NCBI RefSeq assembly: GCF_020882245.1
Contig: NC_083598.1
Span: 985,178 to 1,049,177, forward strand
DNA: 64,000 bases
From: Rhopalosiphum padi
Taxonomy: Eukaryota > Arthropoda > Insecta > Hemiptera > Aphididae
Reading direction: 5' to 3'
Made by a program: the position numbers and the translations under genes. The notes beneath the pieces were generated by a model, which was not told where the DNA came from, did no database searches, and saw only the letters and a program-made list of their open reading frames with translations. Positions 1-15,530 of this stretch are shown here, piece after piece. Numbering within the stretch: position 1 is the stretch's first letter; every line of letters starts with the position of its first letter.

Positions 1-1235
1 AACAACGGTTGGGCGTAGGTGGGGAAACGATGTGTATTATATTATAGTGTATACATAAAACGATTCTCCACTGGACGGCGGCGCGTGTCGAAAGTTCGCC
101 TTGAACCGCATAATAACATAATATAATAGTCAACAAGATCTGCCGACGAGAAGTCTCTTTTTTTCTTAGTCTTTCAAAACAAAATACACGAAACATGGTA
201 TTATATTGTAATAAAAAATAGAAACATCAAAAATGTATTTTCGGATTTGACATTACAATAACGTATATTGTATGAATTTTTTAACGCGATATTATCGATC
301 AATTAGACTGTCTATCATTATACTATGTCCACATATATATATATATATAAGTATTCTGAAAGTGTGGATTCACATTTCCTGATTCGTATAATACCTATGC
401 GTTTACCCCGGTGACCGGATTGAAATGCGTGATCATCGAATACGAAAATTATTACAATAGAGTATTATAACAATATGTGCCCAAAAGTCTGTCACAGTGT
501 CACGCGTTTGTCTTCTTTTTGTCAAATAATATTATTATATTTTCAAAGAAATGTATAATAATGGTAAAATCATATACAATTATATATACAGTAATACAGT
601 ATACCGCAGTATAATATAGTATAATATTATACTAGTCAACAATCGACCTTATTTAATGGTATTCTTTTAAGATTTGACTCGTATACCGTACACTAATAAA
701 TGCATTAGCTACCTATATACTTGTATATCCATGTACATTTTTAATTGTTTGATGTACCTACAAGACATATTGTCTCAACTCATATTGAATTAAGCAGTAT
801 TTTTTACCAATGTTTCATTTGTTTTCATCGAAATCATAATAACATGACCTATAATAGTATCACAATCTGTATTATTATAGGTATCTATAAAAAACTAATA
901 ATGCTCTTAAAATATTTTATAGATGACCGTATACCAATTACCAACTATAAATAGTTGATAATAATACGCATTTGCGACTACAACACACCGTCATCGTTAT
1001 AAAAATACAAAAATGATGTATATATTTTATTATTATAACTATATTAATGGATCAAATATTTTTTTTGTGCTCATAAAATAATAGTATAATATGATTGGAA
1101 TCACCCCTATATATATTACCAAGAACTACGCATCACATACGTCGTTTGAATATATGATTGGAAATTTAGAATAAACATATAAAGGTTATTGCTTAATCGT
1201 TTGAATTGTTTATACATCAAGTCTGAATTCATATG

Positions 1236-1282
<47 letters not shown>

Positions 1283-2061
1283 TTGATTCGCTTAACTATC
1301 TATATTCTATACTATAATATTTTGGAAAAAGTATAAAATATTTTATATATAAAAGACAAAATATATTATATAATATAAATATCAAAAAGTTGTTTTGTTT
1401 TAGAAATGAATAACATGATTAAGTACTACTTTTAATCATAATATATACATTATATATAATAAGATGTTTAAAATATTTTTTAATAACAATTTATATTTTT
1501 AATAATACAATAGAAATCAGAAGGTTTTTACATCGAATATTCGAATAACTTTATTTTTTTTATCTGTTACCATCTCATAGATGACTCTTTAGTGTAAGAA
1601 TGAAACTGTAGATTTTACGACTTATTAATTGAATAAAAACTCATCTTCCCAGTTTCCACAAACCAAAGTTCCATCTGCAGCCTCTTAAACAAGTCACTAT
1701 AATTATTATGCTTTTCCATCACACATCTTTTACACTTTTTATACTTATTGTAAAGTAAAAAAGTTAAACTAGATTATGCAACATAAAATATTCATTTTTT
1801 TTTTAAGAATCGACTGAAAATATTAGTGCAACGAGGATTTAAGTGGATCATTATGTTATTATAAATTATAATATATATTTATATTGTGTATTCATCCGTT
1901 TAATATATAATATGCACGCGTAACCGCAGCTACTCTGAGATTGTTCAAATGATAAACGATAAATATTACGGACACTGGCTATATTTGCATAGATTATAAT
2001 AGGTGTATAGGATTTTCACAGTTTTTCAAACATAATATTATTATATTACAATGGAGCCCGA
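1..2061. other. AT-rich intergenic DNA
   Basis: No reading frame here has coding character; the short open frames are AT-rich and lowly complex. Runs of TA/ATAT and poly-A/T dominate. I see no gene, RNA gene or recognisable transposon terminus. Confidence 0.6.
1238..1280. repeat. (TA)n microsatellite
   Basis: An uninterrupted TA dinucleotide run of about 43 bp. It is the longest of several TA-type simple repeats in the window; shorter ones lie near 340, 20460 and 51650. Confidence 0.95.
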
Positions 2062-2363
2062 TATAAATACAGGAAACCCGATACCGTCTTGTCGGGGTAG
2101 AAGTGGCGGGTGAACGAGGGGGATCGCTGGGACATTTCCAAGTGGCCGTCATCGCGTCGATTTGGTCACGATAATTCTTACTACATGTGATGTCGACGAA
2201 AACAGGGTTTGAAGAGAGACGATATGTTTCGGTAAGGAAAACGAAGAAGAAGACGCTCGCGGAATTCGCGAGGACACGGCCGCGTTGATTTATGTCACAA
2301 GGCTACTTTGTGAAAATGACGAAAGTCGAAGCAATGATCGTAATAAACGCAAGAAAAAAAAAG
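2062..2363 (+). promoter_or_regulatory. Candidate TATA promoter plus first exon
   Basis: A canonical TATAAATA lies at 2062-2069 in otherwise non-repetitive, locally GC-richer DNA. About 290 bp downstream is a consensus splice donor, AAG|GTAAGT, with the cut after 2363. Between them are a 32-codon open frame starting at ATG 2190 and another ATG at 2315 that is open into the donor. A second donor-like GTAAGG lies at 2233. The layout suits a promoter with a mostly non-coding first exon of a plus-strand gene or lncRNA whose later exons lie in a long intron or outside the window. No downstream coding exon was recognised, so this remains a hypothesis. Confidence 0.3.
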
Positions 2364-5300
2364 GTAAGTAAAACACATATAATAAACACTTTTTATTTCG
2401 TTGCTTGCGTTCTCGCACACGGGTTATAAGAAGGTCGTCATATTATTATTATATTATATAGGTATAATACGGTCTGGCTGGTCTGTGGGAAACGTTTCGG
2501 CGGACGATTGTGTTCGGCATCATGAGGACGCGTGCATCGTGCACGAAGGTCTATAAGTAATATGGAAATCGGACGTGGTTCTCATGATAACAATTTTGTG
2601 CGATAGTATTATTGTGTTTGTGCGCGTTTTCAATTCGACATCAAATGCTGAATCGCTGAATCATTTCGAACTTTTGTCGGCAGCCGGGAATGGGAAATAC
2701 TGTACGGTATGGTCTCCCGACTACCGGTCACATACTGTTGTTATGCGTAGAAAGCAGATGGCAACAATATTGTATTATGCAGTCGGAAAACGATTTTCGC
2801 CGAAAATAATAATTATTACCTATAATTGTTTAAAAACGGAACAACTCAAACCACTGACTGCGATTTTTTTTTTAGTTACATATTTTCTAAAAGTGTCCAC
2901 GCATTGCATTGTCATTAATGCAGAATACGATTTAAATATATTTTTATACTATAGAATATAAAAAGTGTAGGTTCTAAAAAATATTATTATTGTATTCTAA
3001 AAGTTCATTAAAAATTATGTTATCGAATGATAATATATTTCTTAGATGTAGTGGATGCCCAGACTCTACCTAGGTATAATATACATGTAAAATATGCGTG
3101 ATATAGTGATTGAAGTAATAAATAAAATAGTAGAGGAAAGTACCTACGTAATAACTTAGTATAAAAAAAACTAAATGTATAGCTATTGTAGGTACATTGT
3201 TACTATATGTTTACATTAATTTTCCTCTCTTATATTAAGGACATTTATCATTACTAATCACTACAATTTATAATTTATTATAATCGTTAGTGATGCAGAT
3301 TTGACTTAACCAGTATGTAAATGATATCTTTTTTTTAGTGTTTATATAAAGAATATATTACACAAGTTTATCTTAAAATTCAGTAATATAAATATAAAGT
3401 TTTTATTGTGTAATTTACAATAAAATAAAGTTTAACAGCAAAAAAAATTATTCAAATTTGAATCTTAATATGTAAAAAAATTTACGAAATTATAAGTAAA
3501 TTTACTACATCGTCCACATCTGTATAGTACTATTGTATACAACTGACAAAATATAGTGATTTATATTATATAGGTAAAATATAAGATTTATATGTTTATG
3601 TAAGAAAGATTTTTTTTTATCCCACGTTGGAAAATCAAACCTCCGGATGTATGTATAATAATATAGACTATTGTTAAACGAAAAAAGGCATATAGGTACG
3701 TGTATTAATTAATATATAACTACTTTAATGTCTCAATGCATTCAGTTACTCGTATGCTATTAACCAATGCAAATACGTAACCGACTAAAATGTTTGATAG
3801 TTAATAAAATACAACATTAGTTCACTATTATTTTAAAGTCAAATTTTCATTGTATTATACGTAGGCATGAAATTAGTAATTACGATAAGTTGACTTATTT
3901 AGTAATAGTATGTGCAATATGCAAAACTTACTAAATAATGAATACTGCACCAGCGATGCGTCAACATAATTTTCAACTATGAAATTCTATTTATGTGCAA
4001 TTATATGCGTTAACAATAATTAATTATTATGCGTTGCACACTTAATTTATATCGTATAACGACGCTAATCAAAGCTTGAGGTCACCCATCACGCATTTTC
4101 CCAACAGGAGCGGCTCAGCGGAATACTGCACTATACGCTGTATTTTTTTTTTTATGATATTTTTACTCTCAACTTATATTTTTATATGTATTACACCAAT
4201 TGTGAAATATTTTTATACCTAAATTTTTTTATGAACATCTATATCTACAGTTGCAGACTTGCGTGTTCTTGATGAAGCCAAATTTTATCATGTCGTGTTT
4301 ATATTATAACAATATGTCTCACCTATCATGTATTATGGTAAATCCGTGATTATAAATAAACTGTATTGTCTGATAATATACAATAAGTACAATAAACTTT
4401 TTTTCCACCAAAAATCGCATATTTTTTTGCTTGTCGTAAAAAATACACACAAAATATCATCTTCACGGTTCGTTGATTATCACATATATTATGTAGGTAC
4501 CAACGCACAAAAACCCGATATAATTATTATTTCGATTTTTCAATTTTTCTTTCAGTAGGTGTAAAAAAATTAATATTTTGAAATCGTGTGACTTTATGGT
4601 ATTTTTTATCTTGAACGCGGGTATACTACCATTGTAAACAATCATTTTAGAAAGCTTATACCTACAGTCCCAGGAAACACATTTCCGCCAGCGATAATAA
4701 CATATGATATATAATCAAGTACACATGCAAACTAAATGTGTTTACGATTTATAAACACAGTTAATATTATAGTTACCATTCAAATATAAACGTTCGCTAC
4801 AATAATAGTATTATAGATACAGTTATATAATATTGTATAATTGTTACAGTTTATTATAATCTTATGACTGTTTTTTAGCATATAATATATTATTGTGTTT
4901 TTTTTATAAATCATTGGATGTATTACATTTAATAGTTTTCACATTTTCATATATATTCGACATTATTGAGCAAAAAATAAATTAAAAAGAACTGACATAT
5001 ATCAATGGAAAAATATCCATAATTTTATATCAGTCTTAAAATAACTATTATTGTATTGTATTTGAAATAGTAATTTATTACATATCTGTGTTATTTATTA
5101 AGTATTAATTAACCTACATATTATACTATAATATTATTACGAATATTATTATAGGTAAGTTAGGTAAGTATATATCATAAAAATAGGTACTTGGATGAGC
5201 CATAATATACTACAATACAATGATTAATCAAATATTATAGTTTTTAAATGTCTGTTTAATAATTGAAGTGAAAAAAGTGAAACCAAATAATAATAAATTG

Positions 5301-8300
5301 TCTCATTAGTCATTTATACGTATATAAAATAAACAAACAAGCTCCTCTAGTTACCATCAACATTTGTATTTATAATTTATTTGTCACGATTCAAAAAAAT
5401 ACGAATAGTATTATTAGTATTATTCTACTCATAGTATATATTTTAATTAAATATGTATACCTTTTTTAGGCCTAATTTAAGATGTTCTGTGAAAATTAAT
5501 TTGTACATTGGTTACTGTTTATTTTATATAAAGGGTGTATCAGCATTATTTGACATATTTAATAACTTTTAATCTGTCCAATGTCTTACAATTTGATTAT
5601 TAACAAGTATCATAATAATTTTAACGATGTTATTTTTAATAGAATTTAATTTTTATGATCGGTGTAAGGGTTGTAAAAGGCGGAATTTTAAAATTTTCCC
5701 CCAAGTGGCATATTTTTTAACTTGCCACTTACATTGATTAAAATAATATATTATACTGTTTGATAATATAGTCTCCTTAGATGTTTATACTAGGACACTA
5801 TAGGCCGCATAAATACATAATTATGAACATGTTATCAATTTTATCATAAAACATTTTTTATATTGTATTTTTAGAATAGATATTATTATAATTTTTATTG
5901 CTATCAATAATAGTTCTATAGAACATTACTCAATGAGATACTATCTTTATATTACCTTTTTTGGATAACAATGATTTTTTTTAAATTGAAAGACAATTAG
6001 GATAACAAGTCATTATTTAATTTAAAAGTGCAATATACCTACTGCAGTGTTCTTACGCAACATTTAGAATAATATTAATTGTTAAATAGAAAAAATAAAT
6101 AGAAATTTAAAGTCTCGAAGATTATTTTATATCGGTCATTATACTAGTGTTTGCATTTTGTTTTAGTATACATTATGTGCCTATATAGAGTTTGTTTGAA
6201 AAGTAGTATCATTAATTAATTATATAAGCATTTATATAGTTCTATCTTTTTCGAATTATTTAGTTCGGCTAGATATATATAATATAAATAGTTAATCACA
6301 TTGTTCAATATTATTGAAACAATTTTATGTTTATTAAAAAAGTTTGAACTATAATATTATTATAAATTCATTTTAATTGTAATAAAGACACAAACACAAG
6401 TTTTGAGCTGTTCAAATTACATAGCTATAATAGTATAATACCAGTTATTATGTACATATATTATATACCTGTACTTACTAATAATCTATATCGAAGAAAA
6501 TAGTACGTATACATTTTTGATTTTTTAAACATGTATTGAAATAATAATTGTTCCATACATATTTATTAAGAAGAACTTGTCCGTTTACATTGATGTATGA
6601 TCACAATAAAAATTTTAAATGTATTATCAATAAATTCGAAATTTTAATATTTTATAAAACGCACGTAAAATGATAAGACATGGTAAATTATGTACACATT
6701 ACACATGTCAATAGTTAATACATATACAAATATTTAATTAAGTAAATAACCTTCTATTTAATACAAAAAAAGTATCCTTTTTTATTGCAGTTTCATTCAT
6801 GGTTGAATAAATCAACTTATGTTTTTAAATATTTTATTTCGATGGGAATTAACTATCAATAATTAATTAATATACGTTAAAACAAGTTTTTGTATAGTGT
6901 AATTTTAATACCTACTTATTAAGTTCTATAAGAAAAAATCGTTTTCATTTACCTCGAAATCATATTAATATTTTGAATATAAAAATCCTTATTCACCGTA
7001 AGTAAAATGTATATTTTATAAGTGATGATTGATAGACTAAATTTCAGGAATAAATACCTTATTGAAATATATTATCTTTAAAGCACGGCAGAATAAATAG
7101 TAGTCGTAAAAATAAGAACAATGTTTAATAAAATTTAACTTGATATACGTATATCTATAGTCGCATAGGTAAGAATAGATAATTTACTTTTCCCTTGGTA
7201 GTGTATTGCATTTATACGATATTTAAAGGCAACATAAAATAAATATGTTCTAACTAAGTTTTAAACCAAATATACTCAAAATATACTGTATACATCATAC
7301 ATACGATGTAAATCGTAAATATGTAATAGTAATTTTATATGGAATATAAAACCAAACTTTTGTAAAATACCAAGACTTATAAGAAATTTAAATGAATTCC
7401 ACGTCCTTCAACATCACTTAATTCTATTATCTCATGTGTATAGGAAATGAGCGCTCATCACGTTTTTCCGATAATATATTCGTCTTGTATACTCATAAAT
7501 ACTTTCGGCGCTATCCTTATCATATAGTATAAATCTGTCTAATATAAAATACCCATCAGGACTTCACCGAGTTTAATGAACTGTTCACAATCTATACCGT
7601 CGTAATAAAATAATGACGAATCGTAACGATGATGATATAATACTATAACACGACAGCTAAATGGACACAATAATTACTAATTACCTTCTAATACTCAATA
7701 TCCATCTTCGAATACGGTCGTAATTAGTAAGGATAAAAAGATTTTAAAAAAACATTTATATCACATTATCATAGGCAAAACAAGTGCGCCGTAATAAAAA
7801 TTATAGCAGTTTACCGATTGCGCCCAAAATTACTTTTTATATGCCAATTGCGCTCAAAACATTTTACAATACCTAAGGAAAATGTATTAGTTAGTTATAT
7901 AATTATTATGTAATAAATGAAAACAATAACCGATTTTTTGTGAGTAATAATACATAATATAATATAAATAAATAAATAATTTTTTTCGCATTTTACAAGT
8001 TAACTTTTTATTGTAAAATTATTTAAAATTAAATACCAGTTACATTACATTATAATTCGTTTCATAAAATTCCCAATAATGTTATACAATTCAATTCCCA
8101 GTCACTTTAACCAGTAAAATCAATTGATCAATAAATAAGTTTTAATTTGCAAGCATTTCAGTAAATATATGATACAAGCGCAATTGGTACACTCATCCTA
8201 AAATATAAGGCGTGCAATTGGTATACTGAACCTAAACAAAAATTTTATGTTAGGCGGAATTGATCCATGTCCAAAATTATACCCATTTCATATTATATTG

Positions 8301-11300
8301 TCGTAATAGTTTAATAATTAATCAGGTATCTTTTGAAAATTTTATGAAATATACAATTTTTAAATATTTGAATTTTTTTTTTTTTTTTAATTAATTTTTA
8401 AGAAAATATTTAAATTTAGTTACCAATAATTACCGTGTAATCTACTTTTTCCCTTCATTAAATATAAATTTATATTTCTGTAAAATTTAACTGATAAGTT
8501 AATAATTTACCAATAGACAAGAAACATTTGTTTGTTCTTTATAGAATAATCTCATTTCTGATCCAGTTTTCGCTTAACTCGACTACCATCTAAAATATAA
8601 TTTGGCAAAATTTATCTAAAGAGAAAATATAATACCTAATGGTTAATAGTACCTTGTTATTCTTTTCAGAATGATTCAATTTACAATATGTATAATGTTT
8701 ATTTACAATAAGTCAATAACTATATGAGCTGTGTTCAAAACAAAATATCATATTTCAGGATTCAAACACGCATACCTACGTAAATATAAATAATATAAAT
8801 TTGCAAAACACCATAGTTATTTGGTTACATATTAGTACAAGCTTACTAGCCTTCTCAACTTTAATTTCTAACACCTATTATTGTGATATATTATTGGTAT
8901 ATTATTATCGCGGTGTGTGAGCGTCGTGTCACTGTCGTCAGGGGACAGCTAAGATTGTTATCCGCAATGTATTTCTTATCGGGAATGTACCTAAACAGAT
9001 TCGTCGGCTAATAATTCATGGACTATCTTAAGGTAGGTATAACGGTGATTTGCTTGCCCAATAAATTAATAACAACGATAGTCGGATAGTGAAAGAAACC
9101 CGAAAACGGTGGGTTGCTCTAAGTGGCGAGGACGGGGGCAACGAAAACGCCATTGTCACAGCTATTTTATATCGGTCGACACTCTTCATCGTATATATGT
9201 GCCTTCCCCGCGTGGCCGGTTACAAAATAGGACACCGTGAAAAGGGGTCATAGTAGATAAGATAATAATTCGTGTCCTTCGCCACTGGACTGAAAGCTGT
9301 AGCGATCGCCATGTCATCGACAACGACGATGGGCACGTACTTATTCAGCCTTATTTATATGCATACATATACTTAGTATAAAACTGTGTATCTGTGTATG
9401 CAATATGCATTGATACCATCAAAAATATGTTAATATAACTACAAGAGTGATGATTACTAGATTATTATATTATATATATACAATAGGAACAAAATTAACT
9501 TAAAGGGTACTTAAGGCTAGTAATCCCTAAACAGAATAATATAATCCTTATAAAAATACACACAATATTTGTTGACCCGTATTCTCAATCACAATAAAGC
9601 AGATTATAATATTATTAATAACTGTATAAGCCTATAAATCAAGAAGAAGAAAATGATAAGATTGATAAATAATAATTGATAATAAGTAACTTTTTTTACT
9701 TGTACTGACTTTATACTACTAACTATTGTCTACTTTAATACCTTTATAGTAACTACTATTGCACTTAATACACTACAAGAAGTAAGAATTACCGCTATAA
9801 TAGATCCCTATTTATAAACTCTTGTAAAAAACATAATAATAATTTGCTTCTTATTATAATTTGTCACAGTATAATAATTACATAATACATATAATATCAA
9901 TTTAATATATTGTATAGACACACATAATATTATAGACCTATGTTAAGACATCACAACAATATTAACTATTTATGTTAGTTCACTCAGAGATGATCTTTAA
10001 AAAAACCATTGGTGTTGTGTGTAATCTTTAAAATTTCTGATTAGATTTTGAAATGACGAATTTTTTTATGTCAAAAAATGTATCTAGCTCCTACTATCAA
10101 CTAAAAATCTAATATTGCTGCCGAATGGAGGGGGTGTCACTCTCACCACCGCCCCTACGTCCACTGCAAATGCCTTCGGTTTGTCCCCGGATTTTCGTCC
10201 GCAAGTGTGTTCTGAAACTGGATCCTAATCCCCTCTAGTCATACTAATAGTATCTTTTCGTAAATTCTTCACCGATGGGTACCTATGTGTAAATTATAAT
10301 ATTATAAATGGCACCTATATGCATATCTAATATTCTAATAATATACATACTCATTCAATAGTATGCAATACCTAAAAAAGGAGGAAAACTATAAGTCCAT
10401 AACGAATAATGATGTATATAAAATATAAATACTCGATGTATAGTTATTCGCATGTTAAAAAATTACTAGGTAAAATTAAGCTTGTAAGTTAATAGATACT
10501 AATAAGAATAACTAAAGCTATTACTTTGAACAGATGAAAACAACGTGGTTATCACGCACCATACATACATATGTATCTAACTTATTAATTATTAACGATA
10601 CGTCAATGCGTTATAGATTAAGTTCTTTGAATAAATATTTCATTGAGCGCACAGCATTATACCAACAATTAAATCATCAATAGACAATTATTATAATCAC
10701 CATGCATATAAATACTATGTAGGGAAGTAAGAAATATGTATAATATTTTATTATATAATAAGTAGTAAGTACTTTAGTCACTAAATCATAACGAATTGTC
10801 TTATATTATACGGTGATAAAAACTGATAAATGATAATGGTATTTTAGACATTTTAATATTATTGTTATGTTTAGTTAAATTGTAATTGTTTAAGTTATAC
10901 AACATAATATTATACAATTAAATTATAAATTAAATAACTCATGACTAAGAAGCCGCTGGGTATTGAAATCGTATACACTTAAATAATAATTGTCAAGTTA
11001 GGTTATAGGTTACCTACTAATTGTTAGTAATTTTATAAAGACGTATCCCCGCGGCATATGGATAATAAATATGTTTTTTATGTAATGTATATGTACAGAC
11101 ATCTAAACAGAAAAATTATAAATTGTTTTGCTTGAATATCTTTTTGCAGTAAAAATTTGAAATCGGTCACAATATATTTTACTTTTAGAGGTCACACGTG
11201 TCATATATAATGTAAGTTCCGGACACTTCCTCCGTTCAACACGTAAAAATAATCGTTGACATTGGATTTAATTGGACAGTTATATTAAATTTGACTATAA

Positions 11301-13300
11301 TTTAACGAGGATTGCGGAGAAAACAACACATTAGTTCTAAATACGTGATGAGATGTTCCGGGAAGAAAAGAAATATTTATTTTAAAAACAAAAAAAAAAA
11401 TCGTTGTAAAATTTATTGCATAAATTATTATTTACAGATTTAATAATGTCTCTTAAAGATTTTTTAGGTTAAGATAACAAAAGATAAGTGGATAATAATA
11501 AAAAATGCCAGAATTTCATCACAGAACAGCCTGTGTTTAAATTATAGAAACTCAAAAAGCAATCAGTATTATTATTTTTTAAATGTCACTGACCTAACCA
11601 TTCTATAACTGTATAGTAATTATTAATATGTTAATAGCTATACAAATAGTAAAAACATTTTTTTAAATACGAGTGGGTTAGCATAAAATAAATTTAACAT
11701 TTTCCACAGAACTTTAAAATAATAGAGCACCACTTATTCAAAGTAAAGAACAACAATATTATAGTCAACAAGTAATAATAACATTATATTAACAAGAAGA
11801 ATAGTAATCAGTTATTGTTTTGGGGAGGTGCAGCTCTCTCGTTTTTTCTTTATGTCGAGTCGATGGTTTTTTTCATAATAGGTGAATAACTATAATAAGT
11901 ATCTTCGTATTAACTAACAAGTATTATGTTCTGAAAGTACATGCGTGTGAATTTTGTATATAGGTAAGTATATTTTATTTTATATTGTTTTCAATTATTT
12001 TCAAATAAATATTCTGTTAAATACGATGTATAGTTAATAAGCGATTATTATAATATTATATTGAAGAATTGTTTAGGAAAAAATACATATTCATACAGAG
12101 AAATATGCTAATATAATTCACATTAATCATAATTAACTATTACATTATATATCATGTACCTATATAAATTAATATTATCAGTATAGTAGGTATAATACAT
12201 TTTAAATCTATATGTTTCGTTTTTACTAATTAAATTAATTAAGTTAAATTAATTCAAAAAAAATATATAATATAAAAAAAATACTTTAGTGACTCATCTG
12301 CATTACGTAAATAAAAAAACGAAGTTTACGTTTTAAGTTGAAAAATTAAAACAAAATATTTATTTAATATGGTATACGCGATTAAGTACCAAATAAAAAA
12401 GAATAATAATATGCAATAACAACTTTAAATACTCATGAAATAAAAATATATAATATATAGACTTAATAAAACTAAACAAAAAAGATAAACAAATTAATTT
12501 TTTTACTTTTTATTGATTATAGTTATAGTGAAAATTGAGTAGGTAATTATTAAAACATATTATATTGTGATACCCTTAATGAATAATTATTTATTTACTT
12601 GTATGGTTTTAAATGAATAATTAATGATATTATAATTATAAAATATGAAGTAATAGTATACTTATATGTTTAATGAATTTAATTAATGGTAATAAACTAC
12701 AGGTTTTAAATAATAATAATAATAACGCTTATATAACAATAGACATATATATAATTATCAGTTTTAAACAATAATAATAAGCAATGTATTATAAATAAGT
12801 AATAAAATTACATTAAAACAATTATATCAATATCACCACATAATGTCGATGTCCAACATTATGAATTTGTGAATCGACAACGACAACGATAAATAATAAT
12901 AAATACATGATATGATTATATATTACATATTTTATTTTGTGTCATAATATGTAAAACCATTTAATCTCCACAAAAAAAATTAAATTTTAGTTCTCATTTG
13001 AAAAAAATTAATCAATACGATTGTATATTGTCATGGAATACTTCTTCTCAAGTCACAAAACAGCGTTGAATGATTGCGTCTACAATAATAGTTAATAACT
13101 TTATGAAGGTAAATGAAAATTGAGAATTCAAAAAATCATAATTTGAATAAATTCACGAGTAACAAATGTAAAATAGGGGCGAGCCTGTTCTAGATTGAAT
13201 TACCATCACGTGTACATGAATTATACATCCTTTACCTGTATATTATTATATTGAACAAATATTTTATATTTACGAATTTAACGAATCGAATTACCTTTCA
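2364..13300. other. Gene-poor AT-rich stretch
   Basis: No protein-coding exon could be supported on either strand. GC-richer islands occur at about 2490-2730, 9100-9310 and 10120-10240. Around 7780-8270 short phrases containing ATTGCGC or GCAATTGG recur (near 7825, 7850, 8180, 8210), suggesting an old short transposon, but its ends could not be defined. The rest is simple, low-complexity sequence. Confidence 0.45.
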
Positions 13301-15530
13301 TATTAAATGTGTGCCTCTATACAGCTCTATCCTAGTTATGGCAGTAGATTAAATTATAAAATTAATTGTCTTCTACTACAGAATATCAAAAACAATATAT
13401 TTTTATCTCCGTCGACGGTTTTATCATCTGGCCGCGAACGTTGTGCCGTTTTCACTGTCAGTGTCAAAAGTCAACTGGTTGACAGAGATCAAAACGGGGT
13501 CGTCGCGGTGAATTATGCTGTAGCAATATAATATTACTATCGTGTGCTTGTGCGTATGTACACACCCGTTGTGGAAAAAACCATCGTCTTTATTGTTCTC
13601 GGGCGTCGGTTCGATCCAAATGGGCCGGGCCGACGACTGCGACGACGACGCGATTAATAAAATATATTGTGTCTATAATAAAAAAAACATTTTTTTTTTA
13701 CGCGTATCCAGATAATAATAATAATATTATGTTCGTATTAATTTCTTGAGTTACATCGACGTCCTTGTAAAACGATTTCGGTCGACATCGCGGCGCGCAT
13801 GATCATAATAATATTATTATTATAATAATATACGCATATATTTAAATATTTTACGCGCGCACATGATGTTAACCGCTCGAGTAGTGTTATCGTCGGATCG
13901 ATCGGCGATATAGCACAACATCAAACCGTCGCACATCACAATATTATAATGTATAATATTATACGGTAATGTGCAGGGTCTGTCCTTCTGTAGTCCATTT
14001 GAAGACGACGCGAAGGGCGTATATTATATGATATTATTCGGATAAAAGAGGAAGTCCAGGCGATCTGCCGAATCAGTACGATAAACATGCGTGTAATTTT
14101 ATTTTATTTTTATTTTACGAACAAAGCGTGTCTAATAAGTAATACGATTTAGGGCTATATTTTCATATAATAGATGGTAATCTGCAAATGTTTAAGTCGA
14201 AATTCTCTGCGAAGACGATCGCGCGCATATTACCTAAATATATTATACAATTCAGGTATACGGGTATATACTATATGTATATATACACTCGTTATGTGGT
14301 ATTTTCTGTATGAACCGCACTCCTGGATGGCGCAGAGGAAATGCGTGATTTGACGAAGGTACTTGCAACAGTGTATAGCACAGCAGCAGCCTATAATAAT
14401 ACGGTTCGTCCATCAGATTTCGCGATATAATATAAATGCGACCATTAAAATACCACTTCATATTATAGACACGTTTTAAAATAATATACTAAATAGGTAT
14501 ATATTAAATTATAATTTAAATACATAATCCATAGTTATATATGCGCGGATAATCATCGTTATACGTACTATATAATACTATATTATTATGGTATTGTCTT
14601 TGCGGCCGAACGCAACAACGATATATAGTATTATTGCTGTTGTTATTCTCTCGCGCGCAGTCGCGGGTTGTCGTCGTCGCCGCTTCGATCTATAAGTCCA
14701 TTAATCACACCAGTCAGCTTCGCGGACCACGGATCGCAGGATAGGTACGAGTGCCTATATAGGAAGCGCGTAGTCATTTTGTTTACTTGGGTTCTAGGCC
14801 AAAACGATTAACCGCCACGATAACACAACGCAATTATTATTGTTGTTATTATTATTATTATTATCATTATCGTCATCAACTTGTAGGTATACCTATTACC
14901 AGGTTAACACTTTAACAGTATGTAATAGTATTGTTATACATATGTGATATGTGTACCCATATGTATAGGATGAGGTACGCGTCATACACAACATTACAAC
15001 GCGTACAACTTAGTTTTCCTTCACGGTGCCAATACGATTATGCACACAGCTATTAAAATGTATATTACATTTTTAATAGGTAGGTACTTTTACTGCATCA
15101 CACCTACTATAATTGTGCGCCATAGAGTAGTAGAATAGTAACATAATATACATAGATATAATACTACGTTATTTTTACGTGTGGATTCTGCAAGCATCTC
15201 TGTGTATAGTGATGTAAATACATAATATATACATATTAGTATATTACATATATTTAATAATATGTATGTATATATATATACGCTGCACGGCACACGCCAC
15301 CGTAGACTGAATGTACTTTTAGGGACCAATCGGTTTTCAATGATGAAAATGGGTGCGGCCGAGTGCCGGACGTGCGTCGTCGATTATTGGTATAGATGGT
15401 ACGAGTATAATAATTATATACATCTAAGAACAATAGATTTGTTGTGAAAACTATCGTCTCGTTTTCTACGGTTGTGAACGCTTTTAAAATTTGTTTTGCC
15501 TCTAAAATCTTAACCCTACACTGCACTATA
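13301..15530. other. GC-richer pockets, possible regulatory DNA
   Basis: Several CpG-containing pockets (13420-13660, 13770-13970, 14580-14830, 15280-15480) stand out from the AT-rich surroundings. At 14691 a TATAAG lies about 25 bp before a TCAG initiator-like site at 14714-14717, and a donor-like AG|GTACGAG follows. Open frames here are short and of no recognisable family. The pockets may be promoters, enhancers or non-coding exons; nothing in the sequence proves it. Confidence 0.25.

Noticed and set aside
2575..2961. 128-codon plus-strand open frame
   Set aside because: It starts at GTG, has no recognisable motif, becomes poly-Ile/Tyr-like toward the end and lacks splice or promoter support.
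15254..15526. Overlapping open frames on both strands
   Set aside because: Low-complexity TA-rich ends and no motif; they reflect a GC-richer pocket.
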